DNA from: Melaminivora alkalimesophila
GTDB lineage: Bacteria; Pseudomonadota; Gammaproteobacteria; Burkholderiales; Burkholderiaceae_C
Length of the DNA stretch: 6,721 nucleotides
Direction of reading: 5' to 3'
NCBI RefSeq assembly: GCF_000282995.1
Contig: NZ_ALEE01000822.1
Coordinates: 1-6,721 of the forward strand
The position numbers and the translations under genes were made by a program. Below the pieces are notes generated by a model. The model saw nothing but the letters and a program-made list of their open reading frames with translations. It made no database searches and had not been told where the DNA came from. Positions 1 through 6,618 of this stretch are shown piece after piece (position 1 is the stretch's first letter; the number at the start of each line of letters is the position of its first letter).

Positions 1-581
<581 letters not shown>

Positions 582-628
582 GCCTGAAAGGGTAGTCCTG
601 CAGCGCCCGCCTGGCCATATGGGCCTGC

Positions 629-634
629 GTATAA
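629..634 (-). promoter_or_regulatory. Possible -10 element for xdhA
   Basis: Read on the minus strand the hexamer is TTATAC, four of six matches to TATAAT, in one of the few AT-rich spots of the intergenic region. It lies about 48 bases upstream of the xdhA ATG. The hexamers 16 to 18 bases further upstream (CATAGC, CCATAG, GCCATA) do not resemble TTGACA. If this is the promoter it would probably need an activator, which fits a LysR-controlled gene. This is a weak call made by eye. Confidence 0.5.
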
Positions 635-688
635 CCCGGATGCCCGGCGCGCTATGGCGCGTGTACAGTGGCCGCCACCGTTTCCGGC

Positions 689-712
689 CGGTCGGGCGCG
701 CCCATCCGACCG
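689..712. repeat. Inverted repeat CGGTCGG-N10-CCGACCG (candidate operator)
   Basis: The arms at 689-695 and 706-712 are perfect 7-bp reverse complements separated by 10 bases. Overlapping it is the perfect 10-bp palindrome GGGCGCGCCC at 694-703. It lies in the middle of the divergent intergenic region, where a regulator site would be expected. In GC-rich DNA such repeats arise by chance fairly often, and it lacks the AT-rich T-N11-A core of classic LysR boxes. Confidence 0.5.
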
Positions 713-738
713 CACGCGTAGCGCCGCGCGCCCCGCGC

Positions 739-769
739 GGCATACCTTCCGGCCCATGGCGTGTATGCC
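739..769. repeat. Inverted repeat GGCATAC-N17-GTATGCC (candidate LysR operator)
   Basis: The arms at 739-745 and 763-769 are perfect 7-bp reverse complements with 17 bases between them, a centre-to-centre distance of 24 bases. The repeat ends 9 bases before the ATG at 779 and covers the alternative GTG start at 761. Its place over the LysR translation start would suit autoregulation. The ATAC/GTAT half-sites resemble those seen in some LysR-family boxes, although the spacing is longer than usual. The function is inferred. Confidence 0.5.
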
Positions 770-778
770 CGAGCGCAT

Positions 779-1711
779 ATGAGAGACCAAGCCCTTTTCG
801 ACAAGATCGACCTTCATCTCATCAGGGTATTGCACACCGTGCTCACCGAACGCAGTGTCTCGCGCGCCGCCCTCCGGCTGGGCATGCACCAGCCGGCGGT
901 CTCGGGTGCGCTGCGCCGGCTGCGCGAGCTCTCGGGCGACCCGCTGCTGGTGCGCTCGGGCGCCGGCATGCAGCCGACCGACGCGGCGCTGGCCATGGTC
1001 GAGCCGGCGGCGAGCATCCTGCGCGCGGCCGAATCGCTGTTCTCCGATGCGCGCGGCTTCGATCCGCGCACCGCGCGCCGGCCCTTGCGCATCGCGGCGA
1101 GCGCCTACCTCGACCCCCTGTTCCTGCCGCGCCTGGTGGCCCACCTGAAGGCCGAGGCGCCGCTGTGCACGGTCGAGATCCTGCCGCTCACGGCCGACAC
1201 CCACTACCACGCGCACCTGGCGCAGGGCGAGGCCGACGTGGTGGTCGGCAACTGGCCCGAGCCGCCCGGCGACCTGCACCAATCGCGCCTGTTCTCCGAC
1301 GAGGTGGTGTGCCTGGTCGGCCGAGAGCACCCGGCCGTGCGGCGCGGCTGGAGCGCCGAGGACTGGCTGGCCGCCGAGCACATCGCGCCCACGCCCACCC
1401 GCCCCGGCGCGCGCGGCGTGATCGACGCGCACCTGGACGGCCTGGGCCTGGCGCGCAACATCACGGTGCGCTGCGCGCATTTCAGCCTGATTCCCGCCAT
1501 GGTCGCGGGCAGCCTGCTGGTGCTGACCACCGGCCGGCAGTTCTGCGAGCGCTACGCGGAGCGCCTGCCGCTGGCCGTGCTGCCCTGCCCGGTGGAGTTC
1601 CCGCGCCTCGTGTACTACCAGCTCTGGCACCCGCGCACCCACCCTTCCGCCGCCGGCGCGTGGCTGCGCGAATGCATCCGGCACGTGGCCTCGACGCTAC
1701 GAAATCCGTAG
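779..1711 (+). CDS. LysR-type transcriptional regulator
   Basis: A 310-residue protein, the usual length for the LysR family. Residues about 8-65 form the N-terminal winged helix-turn-helix domain: the recognition region SRAALRLGMHQPAVSGALRRL is followed by GDPLLVRSG, typical of the NodD/NahR/DntR-like branch. Residues about 100-300 form the periplasmic-binding-like effector domain. I prefer the ATG at 779 (MRDQALFDKIDLHLIRVLHT) because the family's conserved region begins about ten residues later and the inverted repeat at 739-769 then stays upstream. A GTG at 761 in the same frame would add six residues (start MYARAH). Neither start has a good ribosome binding site. The gene is divergent from xdhA and 81 bases upstream of the transporter operon on the same strand, so it probably controls purine oxidation and perhaps uptake. 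The effector cannot be read from the sequence. No symbol is given because close relatives control many pathways. Confidence 0.5.
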   Translation: MRDQALFDKIDLHLIRVLHTVLTERSVSRAALRLGMHQPAVSGALRRLRELSGDPLLVRSGAGMQPTDAALAMVEPAASILRAAESLFSDARGFDPRTARRPLRIAASAYLDPLFLPRLVAHLKAEAPLCTVEILPLTADTHYHAHLAQGEADVVVGNWPEPPGDLHQSRLFSDEVVCLVGREHPAVRRGWSAEDWLAAEHIAPTPTRPGARGVIDAHLDGLGLARNITVRCAHFSLIPAMVAGSLLVLTTGRQFCERYAERLPLAVLPCPVEFPRLVYYQLWHPRTHPSAAGAWLRECIRHVASTLRNP

Positions 1712-1757
1712 CTCGCAAGCATCCCGGAACAAGCCTCGGATACCGTTTTCACAAAAA

Positions 1758-1785
1758 CTGACGGCCCCCGCACTTCGGAGACAAT
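1758..1785 (+). promoter_or_regulatory. Candidate promoter for the ABC transporter operon
   Basis: CTGACG (1758-1763) and GACAAT (1780-1785) are separated by 16 bases; each matches its sigma-70 consensus hexamer at four of six positions. Directly upstream is an AT-rich patch unusual for this DNA, with the small inverted repeat GTTTT-caca-AAAAC (1745-1758), which could be an UP-like element or a binding site. Transcription would begin near 1791-1793, at or just before the ATG at 1793. The gap 1712-1792 shows no terminator, so read-through from the LysR gene is also possible. This is a call by eye. Confidence 0.5.
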
Positions 1786-1792
1786 CGCAGGC

Positions 1793-3391
1793 ATGAATTC
1801 CACCCCCTCCAGCGCCGCCGCGGACCCCGCGCCACCGCGGCTGCAACTGACGGGCATCACCAAGCGCTATCCGGCCGTGGTGGCCAACGATGGCGTCTCG
1901 CTCACCGTGCAGCCGGGCGAGATCCACGCCGTGCTGGGCGAGAACGGCGCGGGCAAGTCCACGCTGATGAAGATCATCTACGGCGCCACCAAGCCCGACG
2001 AGGGGGCGATGTGGTTCGACGGCCAGCCCGTGCAGGTCAGGAACCCGCAGGAGGCGCGCGCGCTGGGCATCGCCATGGTGTTCCAGCACTTCAGCCTGTT
2101 CGACACGCTCACCGTGGCCGAGAACGTCTGGCTGGGCCTGGACCGGCGCCAGCCGCTGGCCGAGGTGGCGCGCCGCATCACCGAAAAGGCCAGCGAGTAC
2201 GGGCTCGACATCGACCCGGGCCGCCCGGTCCACACCCTCTCCGTGGGCGAGATGCAGCGCGTGGAGATCATCCGCGCGCTGCTCACCGACCCGCGCCTGC
2301 TGATCCTGGACGAGCCGACCTCGGTGCTTACGCCCCAGGCGGTGGACAAGCTCTTCGTGGTGCTGCGCAAGCTCGCCGCCGAGGGCTGTTCCATCCTCTA
2401 CATCAGCCACAAGCTGCACGAGATCCGCGAGCTGTGCAGCACCTGCACGGTCATGCGCGGCGGGAAGGTGACGGGGGTGTGCGACCCCACCCGGGAATCG
2501 AACGCCTCGCTGTCGCGCCTGATGATCGGCGCCGAGCCGCCGGCGCTCGACCACCGCGAGGTGCGCGTCGGCGAGGCCGTGCTGTGCACGCATGGGCTGT
2601 CGCTGCCCGCGGCCGACCCCTTCGGCGTGGCCCTGGTCGGCATCGATCTGGAGGTGCGCGCCGGCGAGGTGGTGGGCATCGCCGGCATCTCGGGCAATGG
2701 CCAGAAGGAGCTGCTCTACGCCCTCTCGGGCGAGGACACACGCGCCGCCCCCGCCATGGTCGAGGTGGCGGGCCGCCCGGCCGGGCGCATGCGCCCGCGC
2801 CAGCGGCGCCAGCTGGGTCTGCATTTCGTGCCCGAGGAGCGCCTGGGGCGCGGCGCGGTGCCGACCATGGGCCTGGCGCACAACCTGCTGCTCACGCGCA
2901 GCAACGCCGTGGGCGCGGGCGGCTGGCTGCGCATGCGGCGCCTGCGCGCGCACGCGCAGGAGATCATCACCCGCTTCGGCGTGAAGGCCGGCGGCCCGGA
3001 CGCGCCCGCGCGCTCCCTATCGGGCGGCAACCTGCAGAAATTCATCGTCGGCCGCGAGATCGACGCCGGGCCGAAGCTCTTGATCGTCTCCCAGCCGACC
3101 TGGGGCGTGGACGTGGGCGCGGCGGCGCAGATCCGCGGCGAGATCCTGAAGCTGCGCGATGCCGGCTGCGCCGTGTTGGTGGTCAGCGAGGAACTGGATG
3201 AGCTGTTCGAGATCTGCGACCGGCTGCACGTGCTGGCCAAGGGGCGCCTGTCGCCCTCGGTGCCGCGCGCCGAGGCAAGCGTGGAGCGCATCGGTGAATG
3301 GATGAGCGGGCTGTGGCACGCCGAGGTGCAGGAGCACCTGGGCCGCCAGCAGTCGGCGCAGCGCGGGGAGGGCGGCCATGCTCAAGCTTGA
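1793..3391 (+). CDS. Purine/nucleoside-type ABC importer, double-domain ATP-binding protein
   Basis: A 532-residue cytoplasmic ATPase with two fused nucleotide-binding domains, the architecture of sugar and nucleoside importers (NupA/YufO/RbsA-like). NBD1: Walker A GENGAGKST (49-57), Q-loop Q98, signature LSVGEMQRVE (149-158), Walker B LLILDEPTS with E174, and H206 in YISHKLHE. NBD2: the Walker A position reads GISGNGQKE (298-306) and lacks the GKS/T lysine; its signature is LSGGNLQK (409-416), and its Walker B ends VSQPTWGVD with Q434 where the catalytic glutamate would be. A degenerate second site is usual in this family, so NBD1 probably does most of the hydrolysis. It should energise the two permeases encoded next. 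Its 3' end overlaps the first permease gene by 14 bases (3378-3391), which implies translational coupling. There is little Shine-Dalgarno signal: GGAG at 1777-1780 is 12 bases from the ATG. The substrate is inferred from neighbours; xanthine dehydrogenase nearby favours purines. Confidence 0.5.
   Translation: MNSTPSSAAADPAPPRLQLTGITKRYPAVVANDGVSLTVQPGEIHAVLGENGAGKSTLMKIIYGATKPDEGAMWFDGQPVQVRNPQEARALGIAMVFQHFSLFDTLTVAENVWLGLDRRQPLAEVARRITEKASEYGLDIDPGRPVHTLSVGEMQRVEIIRALLTDPRLLILDEPTSVLTPQAVDKLFVVLRKLAAEGCSILYISHKLHEIRELCSTCTVMRGGKVTGVCDPTRESNASLSRLMIGAEPPALDHREVRVGEAVLCTHGLSLPAADPFGVALVGIDLEVRAGEVVGIAGISGNGQKELLYALSGEDTRAAPAMVEVAGRPAGRMRPRQRRQLGLHFVPEERLGRGAVPTMGLAHNLLLTRSNAVGAGGWLRMRRLRAHAQEIITRFGVKAGGPDAPARSLSGGNLQKFIVGREIDAGPKLLIVSQPTWGVDVGAAAQIRGEILKLRDAGCAVLVVSEELDELFEICDRLHVLAKGRLSPSVPRAEASVERIGEWMSGLWHAEVQEHLGRQQSAQRGEGGHAQA
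3366..3372 (+). promoter_or_regulatory. Ribosome binding site of the first permease gene
   Basis: GGGAGGG lies inside the end of the ATPase gene, five bases before the ATG at 3378. It supports that start and the 14-base gene overlap. Confidence 0.5.
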
Positions 3392-4451
3392 GGCGCGCCC
3401 GCAGGCCTCGCGCCTGTGGACCTGGGGCTCGCCCCTGCTCGCGCTGGCCATCACGGTGGCCATTGGCGTGCTGCTGTTCGTGCTGCTGGGCAAGGACCCG
3501 GTGCGCGGGCTGCAGGTCTTCTTCTGGGAGCCCGTCAAGTCCGCCTACGCCCTGGGCGAGCTGGCCGTGAAGGCGACGCCGCTCTTGCTGGTGGCGCTCG
3601 GGCTGGCGGTGTGCTTTCGCTCCAACGTCTGGAACATCGGCGCCGAGGGGCAATTCGTCATCGGCGCCGTGGCGGCCGGCGGGGTCGCGCTGCTGGCCGA
3701 CAAGACCACCGGGCCGTGGATCGTCCCCGCCATCCTGCTGGCCGGCATCGCGGGCGGCATGGCCTGGGCGGGCATCGTCGCCTTCCTGCGCGACCGCTTC
3801 AACGCCAACGAGATCCTGGTCAGCCTGATGCTGGTCTACGTGGCGATCCTGCTGCTGAGCTACCTGGTCTATGGCCCGTGGAAGGACCCCATGGGCTACA
3901 ACTTCCCGCAGACGCGCATGTTCGAGCGCGTCACGCAGGTGCCCAGGCTCTTCACCGGCTCGCGCGTGACCATCGGGCTGCCGCTGGCCCTCATCAGCGT
4001 GGCGCTCCTGTGGGTGTTCCTGTTTCGCATGCGCGCGGGCTTCGCGCTGCAGGTGGGCGGCCTCGCGCCGGCGGCGGCGCGCTACGCCGGCTTTTCCTCG
4101 CGCCGCGCGCTGTGGACGGCGCTCCTGATCTCGGGCGCGACCGCGGGCCTGGCGGGCGCGCTGGAAGTCGCCGGGCCGATCGGCCAGCTCACGCCCTACA
4201 TACCGGCCGGCTACGGCTTTGCCGCCATCATCGTCGCCTTCGTCGGGCGGCTGCACCCGGTGGGCATGGTGCTGTCGGCCATCCTGATGAGCATGTTCTA
4301 CATCGGCGGCGAGCTGGCGCAGTCGCGCCTGGGGCTGCCCAAATCGCTCACCGGCGTGTTCCAGGGCCTGCTGCTGTTCACGCTGCTGGCCTGCGACACG
4401 CTGATCGCCTACCGCGTGCGCTGGGTGGGCGCCAGGGGAGGGCGCCACTGA
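3378..4451 (+). CDS. Purine/nucleoside-type ABC importer permease 1 (BPD_transp_2 family)
   Basis: A 357-residue inner-membrane protein with several hydrophobic segments, at roughly 18-38, 66-80, 92-107, 114-136, 146-165, 198-217, 246-262, 278-290, 296-310 and 328-345. The motif SNVWNIGAEGQFVIGA (82-97) is the hallmark of the nucleoside/BMP-type branch of the branched-chain amino acid/sugar permease superfamily. The cytoplasmic loop LAPAAARYAGFSSRRALWTAL (229-249) is the expected ATPase-contact region. It should pair with the next permease as a heterodimer and form the channel that receives purine base or nucleoside from the lipoprotein encoded downstream. The start at 3378 is supported by GGGAGGG and by overlap with the ATPase gene. 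The stop TGA shares its last base with the next ATG (TGATG at 4449-4453), a sign of coupled translation. The length is typical of the larger of the two permeases in this transporter type (NupB-like). Confidence 0.5.
   Translation: MLKLEARPQASRLWTWGSPLLALAITVAIGVLLFVLLGKDPVRGLQVFFWEPVKSAYALGELAVKATPLLLVALGLAVCFRSNVWNIGAEGQFVIGAVAAGGVALLADKTTGPWIVPAILLAGIAGGMAWAGIVAFLRDRFNANEILVSLMLVYVAILLLSYLVYGPWKDPMGYNFPQTRMFERVTQVPRLFTGSRVTIGLPLALISVALLWVFLFRMRAGFALQVGGLAPAAARYAGFSSRRALWTALLISGATAGLAGALEVAGPIGQLTPYIPAGYGFAAIIVAFVGRLHPVGMVLSAILMSMFYIGGELAQSRLGLPKSLTGVFQGLLLFTLLACDTLIAYRVRWVGARGGRH
4434..4442 (+). promoter_or_regulatory. Ribosome binding site of the second permease gene
   Basis: AGGGGAGGG ends eight bases before the ATG at 4451 and lies within the last codons of the first permease gene. 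It decides the start of the second permease, because the reading frame is open for about 1 kb further upstream without being coding. Confidence 0.5.
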
Positions 4452-5371
4452 TGGAATCCTACGCACTGCTGCTGGGCTCGACGCTGAGCGCCGGCACCGT
4501 CCTGGCGCTGGCCTCGCTGGGCCTGTTGATCAACGAGAAGTCGGGCATCGTCAACCTCGGCGCCGAGGGCATGATGCTGTGCGCCGCCGTGGCGGCCTTC
4601 GCCACCGTGGTGCACACCGGCAGCTTCGCCCTCGGGCTGGGCGCCGGGATGCTCGCCGGCGCGCTGCTGGCGGCGCTGTTCGGCGTGCTGGTCATCTGGT
4701 TCAACACCAACCAGTACGCCACGGGCCTGGCGCTGTCGATCTTCGGCGTGGGCTTCTCGGCCTTCGCCGGCATCGGCTACGTGCAGGCCAAGCTGCCGGA
4801 CACGCCCAAGTTCTCCTGGCCCGTGCTGCGCGAGCTGCCGGTGGTCGGGCCGGCGTTGGGCACGCTCCATCCGCTGGTCTACCTGACCATGCTGCTGGCG
4901 GCGGCGATGGTGTGGTTCCTGTACCGCACGCGCGCCGGGCTGGTGCTGCGCTCGGTGGGCGAATCGCCCGAGTCGGCGCACGCGCTGGGCTACCCGGTGC
5001 GGCGCATCCGCCTGGGCGCCGTGGCCGCGGGCGGCGCGCTGTGCGGGCTGGCGGGCGCCTACATCTCGACCGTCTACACGCCCCTGTGGGTGGAAGGCAT
5101 GGTCGCCGGGCGCGGCTGGATCGCGCTGGCGCTGACCACCTTTGCCACCTGGCGGCCGGCGCGCGTGCTGCTGGGCGCCTACCTGTTCGGCGGCGTGACC
5201 ATGCTGCAGTTTCACCTGCAGGCCTCGGGCGTGCAGGTGGCCAGCCAATTGCTGTCCATGCTGCCCTACGTGGCGACCATCGTCGTGCTGGTGCTGATCT
5301 CGCGCAATCCGGTGTGGATTCGTGCGAACATGCCGGCTTCGCTCGGCCGGCCCTTCCATCCGGGGGGCTGA
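4451..5371 (+). CDS. Purine/nucleoside-type ABC importer permease 2 (BPD_transp_2 family)
   Basis: A 306-residue inner-membrane protein, the shorter permease of the pair (NupC-like). The motif NEKSGIVNLGAEGMML (28-43) is characteristic of the family and mirrors NIGAEG in the first permease. Hydrophobic segments lie at about 5-26, 40-58, 62-84, 91-108, 138-157, 188-207, 222-233, 238-253 and 266-284. The loop RSVGESPESAHALGYPVRRIR (167-187) matches the ATPase-coupling region, and VEGMVAGRGWIALA (214-227) is another conserved stretch. It should form the heterodimeric channel with permease 1. The start at 4451 rests on the strong AGGGGAGGG site, the TGATG junction and the family's N-terminus. An upstream in-frame extension to 3416 is a shadow of permease 1 and is rejected. 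After its stop come 39 bases with no terminator, then the lipoprotein gene, so one transcript probably continues. Confidence 0.5.
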   Translation: MESYALLLGSTLSAGTVLALASLGLLINEKSGIVNLGAEGMMLCAAVAAFATVVHTGSFALGLGAGMLAGALLAALFGVLVIWFNTNQYATGLALSIFGVGFSAFAGIGYVQAKLPDTPKFSWPVLRELPVVGPALGTLHPLVYLTMLLAAAMVWFLYRTRAGLVLRSVGESPESAHALGYPVRRIRLGAVAAGGALCGLAGAYISTVYTPLWVEGMVAGRGWIALALTTFATWRPARVLLGAYLFGGVTMLQFHLQASGVQVASQLLSMLPYVATIVVLVLISRNPVWIRANMPASLGRPFHPGG

Positions 5372-5410
5372 GCCTGCTGCCTCTTCCTTGTTTCCACTGA
5401 TTCACCCCAC

Positions 5411-6574
5411 ATGAACCCGAACCTGAACAAACGGTCCCTGTTCAAGGCCGCCGCCCTGTCGGCGGTGGCGCTCGCGGCGCTTGCCGGCTGCGGCCAGAAA
5501 GAGGAGACGGCCGCGCCCGCCGCCGCCCCGGCAGAGGCGCCTGCCGCCGCGCCCGCACCGGACAAGCTCAAGATCGGCTTCATGTACGTGAGCCCCATCG
5601 GCGACGGCGGCTGGACCTTCCAGCACGACCTGGGCCGCAAGGCGATCCAGGACAAGTTCGGCGACCGCATCGAGACCTCCTTCGTCGAGAGCGTGCCCGA
5701 GAGCGCCGACTCCGAGCGCGTTATGCGCGACATGGCGGCCCAGGGCAACAAGCTGATCTTCGCGACCAGCTTCGGCTACCAGGAGTTCGTGCAGAAGGTC
5801 GCGGCCGACTTGCCCGACGTGAAGTTCGAGCACGCCACCGGCTACAAACAGCGGGAGAACGTCGCCACCTACGACACCAAGACCTTCGAGGGCGCGTACC
5901 TGGCGGGCATCGTCGCCGGCGGCATGACCCAGACCAAGACCGTCGGCGTGGTGGCCTCGGTGCCGATCCCCGAGGTGGTGCGCAACATCAACAGCTTCGT
6001 GCTGGGCGCGCAGAGCGTCGATCCATCGATCCGCGCCAAGGTGGTGTGGGTGAACGAGTGGTTCAGCCCGCCTAAGGAGTCCGAGGCCGCGGCCTCGCTG
6101 ATCAACGGCGGCGTGGACGTGCTCTACCAGAACACCAACTCGCCGGCCGTGCTCAAGACCGCCGAGGAACGCGGCGCGCGCGCTTTCGGCAAGGACGGCG
6201 ACATGAGCAGCTTCGCGCCCAAAGCGCACCTGGGCTCGGCGGTGGTCAACTGGGCACCCTACTACACCAAGGTGGTCGAGGACACGCTCGCCGGCAACTG
6301 GCCGCAGGGCAACTACTGGTGGGGCGTCAAGGAAGGCGCCATCGACCTGCTGAAGATCGCCGACGACGTGCCGCAGGAGATCCTGGACCGCGTCGCCAAG
6401 GCGCGCGCGGGCCTGAAGGACGGCAGCTTCGCCGTCTGGACCGGTCCCATCAAGGACAACACGGGCAAGGAGCTGCTGGCCGAGGGCCAGGTGGCGGACG
6501 ACCAGTTCCTGACCGGAATCAACTTCTTCGTCGCCGGCGTGGAAGGCAAGGTGCCGGGCACCGAAGGCAAGTGA
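5411..6574 (+). CDS. BMP-family substrate-binding lipoprotein of the purine/nucleoside-type ABC importer
   Basis: A 387-residue exported lipoprotein. Residues 1-27 are a signal peptide with NKRSLFK, a hydrophobic core and lipobox LAGC, C27 being the lipidated cysteine. A flexible Ala/Pro/Glu linker (about 31-51) leads to the two-lobed BMP (PnrA-like) binding fold from about 53. Visible family features are KIGFMYVSPIGDGGWTFQHD (54-73), where an aromatic and an acidic residue probably line the pocket, FATSFGYQEF (117-126), TYDTKTFEGAYLAGIVAG (153-170), VLYQNTNSPAV (237-247) and a C-terminal region ending VPGTEGK. BMP-family proteins bind nucleosides or purine bases and deliver them to permeases such as the pair just upstream; the exact ligand here is inferred from the nearby xanthine dehydrogenase gene. 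The ATG at 5411 has no purine-rich Shine-Dalgarno site; the preceding bases are pyrimidine-rich. The signal peptide and lipobox would not allow a much later start. Confidence 0.5.
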   Translation: MNPNLNKRSLFKAAALSAVALAALAGCGQKEETAAPAAAPAEAPAAAPAPDKLKIGFMYVSPIGDGGWTFQHDLGRKAIQDKFGDRIETSFVESVPESADSERVMRDMAAQGNKLIFATSFGYQEFVQKVAADLPDVKFEHATGYKQRENVATYDTKTFEGAYLAGIVAGGMTQTKTVGVVASVPIPEVVRNINSFVLGAQSVDPSIRAKVVWVNEWFSPPKESEAAASLINGGVDVLYQNTNSPAVLKTAEERGARAFGKDGDMSSFAPKAHLGSAVVNWAPYYTKVVEDTLAGNWPQGNYWWGVKEGAIDLLKIADDVPQEILDRVAKARAGLKDGSFAVWTGPIKDNTGKELLAEGQVADDQFLTGINFFVAGVEGKVPGTEGK

Positions 6575-6604
6575 GCACGCCAGAGCTCCCCATCCCCCTC
6601 ACCC

Positions 6605-6611
6605 AGAAGGA
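6605..6611 (+). promoter_or_regulatory. Ribosome binding site of the second lipoprotein gene
   Basis: AGAAGGA ends seven bases before the ATG at 6619. It supports that start and contrasts with the first lipoprotein gene, which has no such site. The rest of the gap 6575-6618 shows no terminator. Confidence 0.5.
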
Positions 6612-6618
6612 TCGACCC

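Larger units (their letters stand above)
582..778. promoter_or_regulatory. Divergent intergenic region between xdhA and the LysR gene
   Basis: About 197 bases with no credible gene separate the divergent xdhA and LysR starts. This is the usual arrangement for a LysR-type regulator controlling its divergent neighbour. It holds a short AT-rich patch at 615-634 with the palindrome CCATATGG (615-622) and, on the minus strand, TTATAC (634-629), a possible -10 for xdhA without a recognisable -35 at the right distance. It also holds two 7-bp inverted repeats, listed separately. The role is inferred from position; no site here is proven. Confidence 0.5.

Noticed and set aside
1712..1792. Terminator or purine riboswitch before the importer operon
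   Set aside because: Only a 5-bp AT-rich inverted repeat is present, with no GC stem followed by a U run, and the gap is too short for the conserved purine aptamer, whose features I do not see.
1697..2953. Minus-strand open frame of 418 codons opposite the ATPase gene
   Set aside because: His/Ala/Arg-rich, no recognisable motif, and antisense to a gene with intact family motifs.
3416..4450. In-frame upstream extension of the second permease
   Set aside because: The extra 345 residues are an Arg/Gly/Ala-rich shadow of permease 1; the family N-terminus and a strong ribosome site place the start at 4451.
3183..4466. Minus-strand open frame of 427 codons opposite the first permease
   Set aside because: Gln/Arg/His-rich shadow of a membrane-protein gene, with no domain or start signal that I can support.
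4409..5359. Minus-strand open frame of 316 codons opposite the second permease
   Set aside because: Composition typical of an antisense shadow and no recognisable domain.
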